The notes: a model not told the origin generated them from the sequence alone. A DNA stretch of 64,000 nucleotides from Thermophagus xiamenensis (GCF_900112795.1 NZ_FONA01000010.1:1-64000), one strand, 5' to 3'. Counted from the first letter of the stretch, positions 53,853 to 63,687 are shown. A program made the numbers and translations.

Positions 53853-55073
53853 TTAATAACCTCGTGTCATAATCAGCATAGGATCGCCAATTAAATTCTC
53901 ATAAATTGGACGGTATCTGTTTGTATCATAGAATTTTTTAACGTTGACTTTTTTGATGCTTTCACCTTTTGGGTCTTTTTTTACCACTTCAATAGGAACA
54001 TGGTCATAGAGTCCGTTACGGATGCATACCATTTCTCCCGATATTCCCTGGGCGATTAAGTCTAAAGCCAGATTCCCATAAGCGGTTGGAACAATTGAGT
54101 CCATTGCATCGGGTTGTCCCGATCGCACCAGATAGCCAAGTTTTTGATATATGATATTTATTTCTTTGCCTTTATTATATTTTGAAGAAAGTTTTTTGAG
54201 TTGACTGGCAACAATATCGCCAATTCCTCCAAGCTTTTTGTGCCCGAAACTATCGGTTTCATGGCTTTCGAAAATCTCTGATTGGCCTTTTATCTTGGCA
54301 CCCTCCGATACCAATACAATTGAATAGTTGCTTGGATTGTTGTTTCTGTCTTCAACCATTAGCTCTGTTAATTTTTCCATATCAAAAGGGTGTTCAGGAA
54401 TAACACAGCGATCAGCTGCACCACCCAATGTGGGAAGTAGGGCCGAAAAGCCCGCATTGCGGCCAAACACTTCCAATACCAGGAAGCGTTCATGTGACCC
54501 GGCGCACGTTCGCAAAGCATGGGTCAGTTCTATGGTGCGGGTAACACATGTGCTAAAGCCAATGCAATATTCCGTTCCCGGGACATCGCCGTCCATAGTT
54601 TTGGGAATGGCTATTATTTTTACACCTTCTTTATGTAAGCGAAAGGCATAGCTTAAAGTGTCGTCGCCTCCTATTGGAATTAGATAGTCGAGGCCGAGCC
54701 ATGAAATAGCTTTCAGTGCTTCCGAGGTGAGATCGTTGAGTTCTTTTGTATATTTCCCTTGCAAATGCTCCGGTAAGTCTTTGAAAGCAACTTTATCGGC
54801 TTTCGTTCGGCTGGAGTGAAGAAAAGTACCCCCACTTCTTCCAATGCGCGATACAATATTCTCATTGAGTTCAATGCAATACTCTTGCTCACTTAATGGT
54901 TTGGAAGGGTCAATGGAAATTAAGCCTTTCCAACCGTTTTTTATGCCTATTACCCGATACCCTTCTCGGATAGCTCTCAATGTTGTGGCGCGGATGGCCG
55001 GATTTAATCCGGGTACGTCTCCGCCGCCAGTTAGAATACCTATAGTTTTGGAATTCTTTGAGGAGTGAATCAT
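53853..55073 (-). CDS. 6-phosphofructokinase, PPi-type residues
   Basis: 406-residue phosphofructokinase: nucleotide or PPi loop GILTGGGDVPGLNPAIRA, then GGDDTL (135-140), PKTMDGD (157-163), GRNAGFSA and the sugar-phosphate-binding VSEGA and YLVRSGQPDAMD segments. ATP-using enzymes such as E. coli PfkA have glycines at two key positions (GGDG and PGTID). This protein has Asp138 and Lys158, the pair that in characterised enzymes indicates pyrophosphate as phosphoryl donor. Annotation pipelines often call this subgroup ATP-dependent, so the donor needs testing. It is divergent from the second phosphofructokinase, 621 bp away. Confidence 0.88.
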   Translation of the reverse strand: MIHSSKNSKTIGILTGGGDVPGLNPAIRATTLRAIREGYRVIGIKNGWKGLISIDPSKPLSEQEYCIELNENIVSRIGRSGGTFLHSSRTKADKVAFKDLPEHLQGKYTKELNDLTSEALKAISWLGLDYLIPIGGDDTLSYAFRLHKEGVKIIAIPKTMDGDVPGTEYCIGFSTCVTRTIELTHALRTCAGSHERFLVLEVFGRNAGFSALLPTLGGAADRCVIPEHPFDMEKLTELMVEDRNNNPSNYSIVLVSEGAKIKGQSEIFESHETDSFGHKKLGGIGDIVASQLKKLSSKYNKGKEINIIYQKLGYLVRSGQPDAMDSIVPTAYGNLALDLIAQGISGEMVCIRNGLYDHVPIEVVKKDPKGESIKKVNVKKFYDTNRYRPIYENLIGDPMLIMTRGY

Positions 55074-55694
55074 TGCTTTGAGTAGTTATATTTGCTGAAC
55101 TAAAAAAATTAATTTTGTATCAAAACTCAGATACCCGATTCAAGGTAAGGAATTAATAGTTATATTTCAATAATTATTTGAGATATTAATAATGATTCAT
55201 TTATTATGTAATAGTTCCTGAAAATTTATTACATTGCATCTTGAATCGGTTCAATAATAAAGAATTTGCGTCCATAAGCGTTCTGAAGTTTAGTCTAACA
55301 GCGAAGATCGTAAAATGGACGCAATTTTTTTAAGGAATCTTTTTTTAAAATGACTTTTCAGATTTCTTTCCTTCTAATTTCCTAAGGATCTATATGTTTT
55401 GTCTCTTTTCAGCGGATTTTTGAGGAAACTCCAGTTTATTATAGGATCTATGGAATAAAAGCTCATTTTTTGATTCGTTTTCTGGCATTGAAAAATATTG
55501 TTGAAATAGCCAAGTGTATTAGATTTAGTTTTATTTTTCTTTTTTTAGGAAGGTTGTTTCCAATTCTGAAAAAATATTTTCAAATTTGCAGCTGGAAAAT
55601 CAGGCAGTTGTGAAGGTGTAAAGTAATCCGGCTTTTTGCCTTCAATTTGTAAGAATATTACCCCATTTTGATTATAAAAAATCAATAAATCATT
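55074..55694. other. 621-bp region between the two phosphofructokinase genes
   Basis: No protein gene is supported. It contains a terminator-like hairpin on the plus strand (55266-55331) in what would be the leader of the second phosphofructokinase gene. Confidence 0.5.
55266..55331 (+). terminator. Terminator-like hairpin with no gene before it
   Basis: TTGCGTCCAT and ATGGACGCAA form a perfect 10-bp stem with a 39-nt interior, followed by TTTTTTT. The only upstream gene points the other way, so this may end a small RNA or attenuate transcription toward the pfp gene at 55695. Confidence 0.5.
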
Positions 55695-57344
55695 TTGAAT
55701 ATGATAAAAAGTGCACTCCAAATTGCAAGGGAAAAATACATTCCCAAAGTTCCTGCCGCATTGAAAGGCAGCGTGAAAATTGTAGAAGGGGAAAAAACTC
55801 AATCTGTTGCCGACCAGGCCGAAATTGAGAAAATGTTTCCTCATACCTATGGTTTGCCTGTTTTGTCCTTTGAGACTTCTGATGAAAAAAAAGATTATCC
55901 TGCTATAAAAGTAGGGGTTATTCTTTCTGGTGGTCAGGCGCCTGGTGGACATAACGTTATTTCAGGCTTATTTGACGGAATCAAGCGGCTTAACAGCAAC
56001 AGCCAATTATATGGTTTCCTTGGAGGACCTAGTGGCTTAACCGATAACGTTTATAAGGAATTAACTTCTGATATCATCGATTGTTACCGCAATACTGGAG
56101 GATTTGATATTATTGGTTCCGGAAGAACCAAACTGGAAGAAGAATGGCAATTCGAAAAAGCCTTGGAAAACTGTAAAAAGCTTGGTATAAAGGCTTTAGT
56201 TATTATTGGTGGTGACGATTCTAATACCAATGCCGCAGTTTTAGCAGAATATTTTATGGCCAAAGGTGCAGGAATTCAGGTTGTTGGAGTCCCAAAAACC
56301 ATTGATGGTGACCTGAAAACCGAAATGATCGAGACTTCTTTTGGTTTCGACACCGCTTGTAAAGTTTACAGCGAACTCATTGGTAATATCCAAAGAGATG
56401 CTAATTCTGCTAAGAAATATTATCACTTTATCAAATTGATGGGTCGGTCTGCTTCACACATTGCACTCGAATGTGCTTTGCAAACACAGCCTAATGTTAC
56501 CATAATTTCAGAGGAAGTTGCAGCCAAAAATATGACCCTCGATGATGTTGTGAATCAAATTGTGGATGTGGTCGTTAAGAGAGCCGAAAAAGGAGAAAAC
56601 TTCGGTACCGTTCTTATCCCTGAAGGATTGGTTGAATTCATCCCAGCTATGAAGACTCTTATCGGGGAATTAAATGACCTTCTGGCTAAATTTGAATCTG
56701 AAGTTAATAATTTGGAAAGCAATAAGGAACGTCGTGAATTTGTTGCAGGAAAATTATCAAAAGAGTCGGCCGAAGTCTTTACACAACTCCCAAATAGCTT
56801 TGCCAATCAATTACTTCTTGACAGGGATCCACATGGTAACGTTCAGGTTTCTATGATTGAGACTGAGAAGTTGTTGATCGATATGGTCAAAGCTAAAGTT
56901 AAAGCTCTTAAGAAAGAAGGTAAATTTAAAGGTAAATTTAAAGCTCAGGCCCACTTCTTTGGTTATGAGGGTCGTTGTGCTGCTCCTTCTAATTTTGATG
57001 CCGATTATACTTATTCTTTGGGTAATGCTGCCGCTATTCTTATTGCTGAAGGAAAAACTGGTTATATGGCTTCCGTGCGCAATTTGACTGCACCTGCCGA
57101 TGAGTGGTTGGCTGGTGGTGTGCCCATTACCAGCATGATGAATCTGGAACGTAGGCATGGGGTTATGAAACCTGTTATCCAGAAGGCACTGGTTAACCTT
57201 GACGGAGCTCCCTTTAAGAAATTTGCAGAAAATCGTGATGACTGGGCCTTGAATACACAGTACATTTATCCTGGTCCTATTCAATACTTCGGGCCCTCTG
57301 AAGTTTGTGATTTGCCAACCAAAACATTGGCTTTAGAGCGCTAA
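55695..57344 (+). CDS. pfp: Diphosphate-fructose-6-phosphate 1-phosphotransferase
   Basis: 549-residue large-type PPi-dependent phosphofructokinase (reversible glycolytic enzyme). Motifs: [36 protein letters not shown] (170-180) with the PPi-type Asp, [11 protein letters not shown] (197-206) with the Lys, [17 protein letters not shown], and [20 protein letters not shown]. The alpha-helical insert (about 300-380) is typical of the long (Clade II) enzymes found in Bacteroides and plants. It is monocistronic and ends in a strong terminator. Confidence 0.95.
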   Translation: MNMIKSALQIAREKYIPKVPAALKGSVKIVEGEKTQSVADQAEIEKMFPHTYGLPVLSFETSDEKKDYPAIKVGVILSGGQAPGGHNVISGLFDGIKRLNSNSQLYGFLGGPSGLTDNVYKELTSDIIDCYRNTGGFDIIGSGRTKLEEEWQFEKALENCKKLGIKALVIIGGDDSNTNAAVLAEYFMAKGAGIQVVGVPKTIDGDLKTEMIETSFGFDTACKVYSELIGNIQRDANSAKKYYHFIKLMGRSASHIALECALQTQPNVTIISEEVAAKNMTLDDVVNQIVDVVVKRAEKGENFGTVLIPEGLVEFIPAMKTLIGELNDLLAKFESEVNNLESNKERREFVAGKLSKESAEVFTQLPNSFANQLLLDRDPHGNVQVSMIETEKLLIDMVKAKVKALKKEGKFKGKFKAQAHFFGYEGRCAAPSNFDADYTYSLGNAAAILIAEGKTGYMASVRNLTAPADEWLAGGVPITSMMNLERRHGVMKPVIQKALVNLDGAPFKKFAENRDDWALNTQYIYPGPIQYFGPSEVCDLPTKTLALER

Positions 57345-57372
57345 AAGTAATTTAAGTTATACACCTTTTTAT

Positions 57373-57430
57373 AACCCGTACCTGCGATGCATTCCATTTT
57401 TCGAGGTACGGGTTGATTTTGTTTTTTTAT
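57373..57430 (+). terminator. Intrinsic terminator of pfp
   Basis: A perfect 11-bp stem, AACCCGTACCT / AGGTACGGGTT, has a 20-nt loop and is followed by GATTTTGTTTTTTT. It begins 28 bp after the pfp stop codon. Confidence 0.85.
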
Positions 57431-57457
57431 TCTTGCCTGTCATTAGCCATTTTTTCT

Positions 57458-57856
57458 ATGGGAAATATATTTGCTCTTACTGAAGCTGCTTCAATCGGTC
57501 TTCATAGCATGGTTTTGATTGCACGATCCAATGAGATGCTAAATGTTAATCGTATTGCAGAGTTTATTGGAAGCTCGCGTCATCATGTCGCCAAAGTAAT
57601 GCAACGACTATCTAAAGAAGGGTTTGTAACTTCTAACAGAGGGCCTACTGGTGGGTTTAAGTTAAAAAAGCTTCCGCATGAAATTACCCTGTTAGATATT
57701 TATGAAGCTATTGAAGGGCCCTTAGTTGTTCAGACTTGCCCCATGAACCATGATCATTGTCCCTTTGGCCAATGTTTGATGGGTGATCTTTCACCAAATG
57801 TTTCAAAGCAAATTAGAGATTACCTTGCGGAACATACACTGAAAGACTATTTGTGA
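57458..57856 (+). CDS. Rrf2-family regulator with three conserved cysteines
   Basis: 132 residues from the ATG at 57458. A TTG at 57413 lies inside the pfp terminator and is rejected. The winged helix-turn-helix is clear (NVNRIAEFIGSSRHHVAKVMQRLSKEGFVTSNRGPTGGFKL). Three cysteines in TCPMNHDHCPFGQC are placed like those that bind a [2Fe-2S] cluster in IscR and NsrR, so it is probably a redox, nitric-oxide or iron-sulfur sensor. No obvious target gene is adjacent. Its 3' end overlaps convergent rsmE by 10 bp. Confidence 0.88.
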   Translation: MGNIFALTEAASIGLHSMVLIARSNEMLNVNRIAEFIGSSRHHVAKVMQRLSKEGFVTSNRGPTGGFKLKKLPHEITLLDIYEAIEGPLVVQTCPMNHDHCPFGQCLMGDLSPNVSKQIRDYLAEHTLKDYL

Positions 57857-58569
57857 AGACTTTCCATCAGTCTTACGGTCATGCAGGCCGAGATTCCAGC
57901 GGTTTCGGTCCTTAGCCGATTTCTACCTAATGAAATGGGAATGAATCCTTGGTCTATGGCAATCGTTACTTCTTCTTCCGTAAAATCCCCTTCAGGGCCA
58001 ATTAAAATTAGCACACTTTGGGTTTTGTCACGATCCAATAATTGGGCGGATAACGGTTGACGTTCGACCTTTTCATCACAATAGGCAATAAATTTTAATT
58101 TTTCGGGATGATTTGCCAATAGAAAATCTTTTAAATTGGTTAATTCTGTTATTGACGGTTTCCAAAAACGTAGCGATTGCTTTGTGGCCGAAATAATCAC
58201 CTTTTCCAGCCTTGATAACCTAATTTGTTTTCTTTCCGATTGATGGCAAAGAATTGGCGTTATTTTGTCAATCCCCAGCTCCGTACTTTTCTCTATAAAC
58301 CATTCGAAACGATCAATGCTTTTGGTTGGAGCAATGGCTATATGGCATACAGTGGAACTTTTTTTTGCTGATTCCCGGCTCTCTATTTTAAGTCGGCATC
58401 TTTTGACGGAAGCTTCGATAATGGTACAGGTATAACATTCACCCTGACCGGTGATGACCTTTATTAAATCTCCTTCTTTATGTCGAAGTACTTTTACGCA
58501 ATGCCTGGATTCTTCTTCATTGAGAATTCCACTATTATTTAATATGTCGGGATCGTAGAATACGTGCAT
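57847..58569 (-). CDS. rsmE: 16S rRNA (uracil1498-N3)-methyltransferase
   Basis: 240-residue SPOUT-fold methyltransferase. An N-terminal PUA-like domain (EEESRHCVKVLRHKEGDLIKV) is followed by the knotted SAM-binding domain: AIAPTKSIDRFEWFIEKSTELGIDKITPI, then ILIGPEGDFTEEEV and the C-terminal SLGRNRLRTETAGI. These are the standard RsmE motifs, and length is normal. Its last 10 bp overlap the Rrf2 gene tail to tail. Confidence 0.95.
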   Translation of the reverse strand: MHVFYDPDILNNSGILNEEESRHCVKVLRHKEGDLIKVITGQGECYTCTIIEASVKRCRLKIESRESAKKSSTVCHIAIAPTKSIDRFEWFIEKSTELGIDKITPILCHQSERKQIRLSRLEKVIISATKQSLRFWKPSITELTNLKDFLLANHPEKLKFIAYCDEKVERQPLSAQLLDRDKTQSVLILIGPEGDFTEEEVTIAIDQGFIPISLGRNRLRTETAGISACMTVRLMESLHK

Positions 58570-58753
58570 AGAACATTTTAATTGTCTCTATTTTGTCTTG
58601 TTGTCGAATGTGGAATAATTTTTTATTGTGTCTTGCAAAATTCAAAAGTAATAATTTTAAATTTTGGACTAATAAAATGTTATATCATAATTCAATTTCG
58701 TCGCTTTGATTTGCGTGATTGGATTTGTATCAGTTCATGTTAGTTATTTTTCC

Positions 58754-58761
58754 TACCTTTG
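58754..58761 (+). promoter_or_regulatory. Candidate -7 box of purB
   Basis: TACCTTTG, an exact TAnnTTTG match followed by C, 24 bp before the purB ATG. The nearest upstream TTTG is 26 bp away, slightly too far. Confidence 0.4.
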
Positions 58762-58785
58762 CCAGGGCAAAAAAGTGATTAAATT

Positions 58786-60141
58786 ATGACAGATCTTCAT
58801 TTACTCACAGCCATATCTCCCATCGACGGACGTTATCGGTCCAAAGTGGATGGTTTGGCTTCTTATTTTTCGGAATATGCACTAATCCGTTACCGGATTT
58901 TGGTAGAAGTTGAATACTTTATTGCTTTATGTGAAATTTCTCTGGAACCTCTGAAAAGTTTTGATTCGGATCTTTTTGAATCGCTACGAAGCATATATCG
59001 TAACTTTAAATTAGAAGATGCCGAAAAGGTAAAAGAAATTGAAAACATAACTAATCATGATGTAAAAGCTGTTGAATACTACCTTAAAGAAAAATTCGAC
59101 GAGCTTGGTTTGCAAAAATATAAAGAGTTTATTCATTTTGGTTTGACTTCTCAGGATGTGAATAATACAGCTATCCCGCTTTCTTTGAAGGATGCGGTCC
59201 ATGAAGTATATTATCCCTTTTTGGAAGAGCTGATAGCCAAATTAGATTCCTTATCTGAGGAATGGAAAAATATTCCAATGCTGGCACGTACGCATGGGCA
59301 GCCTGCTTCTCCAACACGCTTGGGTAAAGAAATTCGCGTTTTTGTGGAGCGATTAGTGCGCCAGTTGCAATTATTAAAAGAGCTCCCTTGTTCAGCCAAG
59401 TTTGGTGGTGCTACCGGTAATTTTAATGCCCATAAGGTGGCTTTCCCAAATATTGATTGGGTCGAATTTGCCAATGGTTTCGTGCGAAATAAACTTCGGC
59501 TGGAACGTGAGCAAGTGACTACTCAAATTTCACATTATGATAACCTTGGTGCTATCTTTGATAATTTCAAAAGAATAAATACCATCTTGATCGATTTGGC
59601 CCGTGATTTCTGGTCCTATATCATGATGGAATATTTCAAGCAAAAAATTAAAAAGGGTGAAGTAGGTTCAAGTGCCATGCCACATAAAGTAAACCCCATC
59701 GATTTTGAAAATGCCGAAGGTAATTTGGGTGTGGCCAATGCTTTGTTTGAACATTTATCGGCTAAACTTCCAATATCCAGACTTCAGAGAGACTTAACTG
59801 ATAGCACCGTGCTGAGAAATATTGGTGTGCCGTTGGCTCATTCCATTTTGGCTATGCAATCGTTGAAAAAAGGTCTGGATAAATTATTAATTAATGAAAC
59901 TGCCATTGAAAAAGACCTTGAAAACAATTGGGTTGTAGTAGCCGAAGCAATGCAAACTATTTTAAGGCGAGAAGGCTTCCCTAAACCTTATGAAGCTTTG
60001 AAAGAATTGACTCGTACAAATGAAAAAGTCAATGAAGAGTCTATTGCGCGCTTTGTCGATACATTGGATGTTAGTGATAAAGTAAAGGAAGAACTTAAAA
60101 AGATATCGCCCGGGAACTATACGGGTGTCGATTTATATTAA
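58786..60141 (+). CDS. purB: Adenylosuccinate lyase
   Basis: 451-residue fumarase/aspartase-superfamily lyase acting twice in purine synthesis (SAICAR to AICAR, and adenylosuccinate to AMP). Signatures: ISPIDGRYRSKV at the start, HFGLTSQDVNNTA, RTHGQPASPT with the catalytic His, and the mobile signature loop GSSAMPHKVNPIDFENAEGN near residue 290. The length fits the E. coli-like PurB subtype. It has its own likely promoter and a gap of 217 bp to the next gene. Confidence 0.96.
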   Translation: MTDLHLLTAISPIDGRYRSKVDGLASYFSEYALIRYRILVEVEYFIALCEISLEPLKSFDSDLFESLRSIYRNFKLEDAEKVKEIENITNHDVKAVEYYLKEKFDELGLQKYKEFIHFGLTSQDVNNTAIPLSLKDAVHEVYYPFLEELIAKLDSLSEEWKNIPMLARTHGQPASPTRLGKEIRVFVERLVRQLQLLKELPCSAKFGGATGNFNAHKVAFPNIDWVEFANGFVRNKLRLEREQVTTQISHYDNLGAIFDNFKRINTILIDLARDFWSYIMMEYFKQKIKKGEVGSSAMPHKVNPIDFENAEGNLGVANALFEHLSAKLPISRLQRDLTDSTVLRNIGVPLAHSILAMQSLKKGLDKLLINETAIEKDLENNWVVVAEAMQTILRREGFPKPYEALKELTRTNEKVNEESIARFVDTLDVSDKVKEELKKISPGNYTGVDLY

Positions 60142-60358
60142 TGTTACCAGGCCTTGATTCTCCCACTTTTTTGCAGTTGACAAATTTTATTTTTTAAGGC
60201 ATCATTTGGGTTATAGATAGAAGAATCGTTTAAAATAAAGTTTAATAGACGTAGAATAGTCACTACAATTTTATGGTGCTGGTTTTATACGGCTTTTTTA
60301 TGGGGTGCAGCCCATATGTTGTGTGGCGTTTTATGAAAAAGAAATTAATTGTCTTTTA

Positions 60359-62179
60359 ATGAGAGATTTTTGGTTTATAATGAAGCGGTATTTACCGCCT
60401 TACAAACATTTGTTGGTTTTAAACTTTCTGTTTAATCTCCTTTCGGGGTTATTTGCTGTTTTTTCCGTTGCTTTAATGATTCCTATGTTGGAGATAATTC
60501 TTTCTCAGGAAAGTGAGGTTTTCACTTTAGTTGAATGGAGCTTCAATTTTAGTGATATTAAACACAATTTATACTATTATATTACTCTTTTAAAAACGAA
60601 TTATGGACCCGGTTGGTCCCTTTTGTTTGTAGGAGTGTTTTTGATAATAGGAACTTTTTTGAAAACAGGCTTCACTTATTTGGCCTCTTATGCCAGTATT
60701 GGTATTAGAAATGGTGTGGTAAGAGACCTTAGACAACAAATTTATCGTAAAATATTAGATCTGCATAACGGATATTTTAGTGATGAACGAAAAGGGGATA
60801 TCATTGCTCGTTCCACAGGTGATGTTCAAGAAGTTGAAAATTCTATTATGTCATCACTCGATATGTTCCTTAAAAATCCGGTGCTTATCGTTGTTTTTCT
60901 TGCCGCCATGCTGATTTTCAGTGTAAAGCTTACGCTTTTTGTTTTGGTGGTTTTACCGCTCGCCGGATTAATTATTGGAAGGGTAGGGAAAAGCTTGAAA
61001 AAAACTTCCAGATCCGGACAAAATAAAATGGGAGACTTAATGGGGATAATTGAAGAGACCCTTTCCGGACTAAGGATTGTAAAAGCTTTTAATGCAGAAA
61101 AGAGAATGAATCAGCGTTTTGAAGGCGAGGTGGAAGAATATCGATCTATAATGGATCGATTGATGCGGCGTCGAGACCTGGCTCATCCCATGAGTGAATT
61201 TTTGGGAACTATCGTTGTTGTTATTTTGGTCTGGTTTGGTGGTACCCTTATTCTGACTGAAACAAACACTATTAGTGCCGCCGGCTTTCTGGCCTATTTG
61301 GGGATATTTTATCAGGTAATAAATCCTGCCAAGAATTTTTCAAAGGCTCTCTACAATATTCAGAAAGGGTTGGCAGCCTATGATCGTATAGATAATCTTT
61401 TAAGTGCCGAAGTGAAGATTAAAGAAGTGGCTAATGCTAAAAGCATTAATGATTTGAAAGAGGGAATAGAATATAGAAATGTTACCTTCGCTTATAATCA
61501 TACCCCTGTTTTAAAAAATATTTCTCTTTATATCCCCAAAGGGAAAACAATAGCCCTGGTTGGTCAATCAGGAAGCGGTAAATCAACTTTTGTTGATCTG
61601 CTTCCTCGTTTTTATGATGTGCAGGAAGGTGCCGTTTTAATTGATGGAATCGATATACGGCAGTTAAAAATACATGACCTGCGAAACTTAATGGGAAATG
61701 TGAATCAGGATGCGCTACTTTTCAACGATACAATATTTAATAATATTGCTTTCGGCGTCGAAAATGCCACTCTTGAGGAGGTTGAAGAGGCCGCAAAGAT
61801 TGCCAATGCGCATGATTTTATAATGGCAACCGAGAAAGGATATGATACAGTTGTTGGCGACCGTGGCAGCCGTTTATCAGGTGGCCAACGTCAGCGTATC
61901 AGTATTGCTCGTGCGGTTCTGAAAAATCCACCAATACTCATTTTGGATGAAGCCACATCTGCACTCGATACCGAATCCGAAAAGTTGGTTCAGGACGCCC
62001 TGGAAAAACTGATGGCCAATCGTACATCCATAGTGATAGCTCACCGACTCTCTACTGTTAGAAATGCCGATTGCATCTACGTTTTCCAGGATGGAGAAAT
62101 TGTAGAAACTGGAAATCATGTAGAATTAATAGAAAAAGGTGGCGTTTATAAAAAACTACACCAATTACAAATGGGGTAA
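60359..62179 (+). CDS. ABC transporter, MsbA-like exporter half-transporter
   Basis: 606 residues. A GTG at 60305 would add 18 residues; the ATG at 60359 is preferred. About six membrane segments occupy residues 1-320, with the intracellular helix region LRIVKAFNAEKRM. The ATPase domain has Walker A VGQSGSGKSTFVDLL, Q-loop VNQDALLF, ABC signature LSGGQRQRISIARA, Walker B ILILDEATSALD and H-loop IAHRLST. It forms homodimers typical of lipid A/lipid flippases or drug exporters. MsbA function is plausible but unproved. Confidence 0.92.
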   Translation: MRDFWFIMKRYLPPYKHLLVLNFLFNLLSGLFAVFSVALMIPMLEIILSQESEVFTLVEWSFNFSDIKHNLYYYITLLKTNYGPGWSLLFVGVFLIIGTFLKTGFTYLASYASIGIRNGVVRDLRQQIYRKILDLHNGYFSDERKGDIIARSTGDVQEVENSIMSSLDMFLKNPVLIVVFLAAMLIFSVKLTLFVLVVLPLAGLIIGRVGKSLKKTSRSGQNKMGDLMGIIEETLSGLRIVKAFNAEKRMNQRFEGEVEEYRSIMDRLMRRRDLAHPMSEFLGTIVVVILVWFGGTLILTETNTISAAGFLAYLGIFYQVINPAKNFSKALYNIQKGLAAYDRIDNLLSAEVKIKEVANAKSINDLKEGIEYRNVTFAYNHTPVLKNISLYIPKGKTIALVGQSGSGKSTFVDLLPRFYDVQEGAVLIDGIDIRQLKIHDLRNLMGNVNQDALLFNDTIFNNIAFGVENATLEEVEEAAKIANAHDFIMATEKGYDTVVGDRGSRLSGGQRQRISIARAVLKNPPILILDEATSALDTESEKLVQDALEKLMANRTSIVIAHRLSTVRNADCIYVFQDGEIVETGNHVELIEKGGVYKKLHQLQMG

Positions 62180-62199
62180 TGTTGGGTTAAGGTTCATGT

Positions 62200-62919
62200 T
62201 CAGAATCTGGCCAGTATATCGGCAATATGAATGGTTTTTATGGGTAAGTCGTGTTTCCGGATATAACTTTGAATGTTCAGTAGACATGATGCTTCTGTTG
62301 AAACAATATATTCGGCTCCGGTTGATAAGGCATTTTCAACTTTTTGTTCAACCATTGCGGTGGAAACAGGTACGAATTTGACCATAAATGTACCTCCAAA
62401 TCCGCAGCAAGTGGTATTTTCAGGTAATTCTTTAAATTCAAGACCTTCTACATGCGATAATAACCGACGCGGTTCATCTTTGATACCATATTCACGAAGC
62501 GCTGAACATGCATCGTGATAGGTTACTTTATGGTGAAAACTGGCTTCAAAATTCTCTTTCTTTAAATGGTTAACTAAAAAATCGGTTAATTCTACCACAT
62601 TTTTACAAACCCTGTTCACTTCGTCCTGCATTGAAGCGTCATCTTTGAATAATTTAGGGTAGTGATTGCGGATATATCCTGCACATGAAGCCGAAGGGAC
62701 AACAATGGGGCGGTCATTGGAAAAATCGCGGATAAACTTTTGGGCTATTTTTCTTGATTCTTTCCAGTATCCACTATTGAATGTGGGTTGACCACAACAT
62801 GTTTGCCGGGAATTATAGTTTACTTCAACACCCGCTTTTTCAAGAATTTTTACCACATTCCAGGCGGTATCAGGATATAGCTGATCGATGAAACAAGGAA
62901 TAAATAAATCTACTGTCAT
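62200..62919 (-). CDS. LutA/YkgE-like (Fe-S)-binding oxidoreductase subunit
   Basis: 239 residues with two cysteine-rich CCG domains: PCFIDQLYPDTAW with TCCGQPTFNSGY, and HDACSALREYGI with TTCCGFGGTFMVKF. This is the layout of LutA (lactate utilisation) and of related heterodisulfide-reductase-type subunits. Normally lutB and lutC follow in an operon. Here the gene ends 20 bp from the convergent ABC gene, and no partner lies downstream. The partners may be elsewhere in the genome. Confidence 0.88.
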   Translation of the reverse strand: MTVDLFIPCFIDQLYPDTAWNVVKILEKAGVEVNYNSRQTCCGQPTFNSGYWKESRKIAQKFIRDFSNDRPIVVPSASCAGYIRNHYPKLFKDDASMQDEVNRVCKNVVELTDFLVNHLKKENFEASFHHKVTYHDACSALREYGIKDEPRRLLSHVEGLEFKELPENTTCCGFGGTFMVKFVPVSTAMVEQKVENALSTGAEYIVSTEASCLLNIQSYIRKHDLPIKTIHIADILARF

Positions 62920-62937
62920 GTTATTTTTTATTTATTG

Positions 62938-62945
62938 CAAATTTA
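62938..62945 (-). promoter_or_regulatory. Candidate -7 box of the LutA-like gene
   Basis: TAAATTTG followed by C on the minus strand, 19 bp before the ATG. It matches TAnnTTTG, but no -33 TTG is clear. Confidence 0.4.
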
Positions 62946-63153
62946 AGGTTTCATCAGTAATTGACACCTTTTATGGTGATGATATTTTGATGGGTTATTA
63001 AGTTTTGCAACCAATGCGTTTGTTACATAAATAAGGTTTTGAAATTAGGCTTTCCTTTCTGATGTAAAAACATAATTCTGATTTTTAATGGTTTAAGTTT
63101 GGTGGTTTTTAAAAGGTTTTCTAATTTAACGGCAAAATTTTAAAGTTGTGCGG

Positions 63154-63687
63154 ATGAAGAAATTTTACCTGGGAATGTTTTTATTGGTTCTTTCTGTTAA
63201 TCTTTTCGGTTTCAATGTTGTATACGACGATGTCACTTTGAAATCGAAGGGATGTATTAATGGTGTGGATGATTGTTTTTCAGGCCAGACCATTGAATTT
63301 ATAGAATCCGACGAACATAAGGGTGCTTTGAGGCAACTAAAAAATGATCTGTTTTTTTATCATGCAGAAGATGTTTTCGGGAATAATATTTTATCAACCA
63401 ATGAGGACTTCGATTTTATTTCTTTAAGTGAGAAAATGGACCAATCTACTTTTAAGATTTGGTATAGTAAAAATGATAATCAAATTGTTGTAACGACTAA
63501 GGAAAATATTAGGTTTTCAGGAGTTCTTTTTGATATTACCGGCACAATTGTATCAGACCAACGTAAAAAATTTGTTGAAGAGAGATTGATTTTTCAAACT
63601 TCTGGGTTAAAAAGAGGCATCTATGTTGTGACTTTATATGGCCCGGGAGGTACTGTTTTAGTTATTTCTAAGATCGTAGTAAATTGA
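63154..63687 (+). CDS. Small exported protein with type IX sorting-like C-terminus
   Basis: 177 residues from the ATG at 63154 (a GTG at 63148 is an alternative). The signal peptide is MKKFYLGMFLLVLSVNLFGF. The short middle region has two cysteines (GCINGVDDC) and no recognised family. The last 70 residues (IVVTTKENIRFSGVLFDITGTIV, then SGLKRGIYVVTLYGPGG and SKIVVN) have the pattern of the T9SS type A sorting domain, which ends in a short strand with Lys-Ile-Val. It may be a nearly bare sorting domain or carry a tiny cargo. Confidence 0.65.
   Translation: MKKFYLGMFLLVLSVNLFGFNVVYDDVTLKSKGCINGVDDCFSGQTIEFIESDEHKGALRQLKNDLFFYHAEDVFGNNILSTNEDFDFISLSEKMDQSTFKIWYSKNDNQIVVTTKENIRFSGVLFDITGTIVSDQRKKFVEERLIFQTSGLKRGIYVVTLYGPGGTVLVISKIVVN

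Noticed and set aside
57413-57457. TTG start of the Rrf2 gene
   Set aside because: It lies within the pfp terminator hairpin. The ATG at 57458 gives the typical Rrf2 N-terminus.
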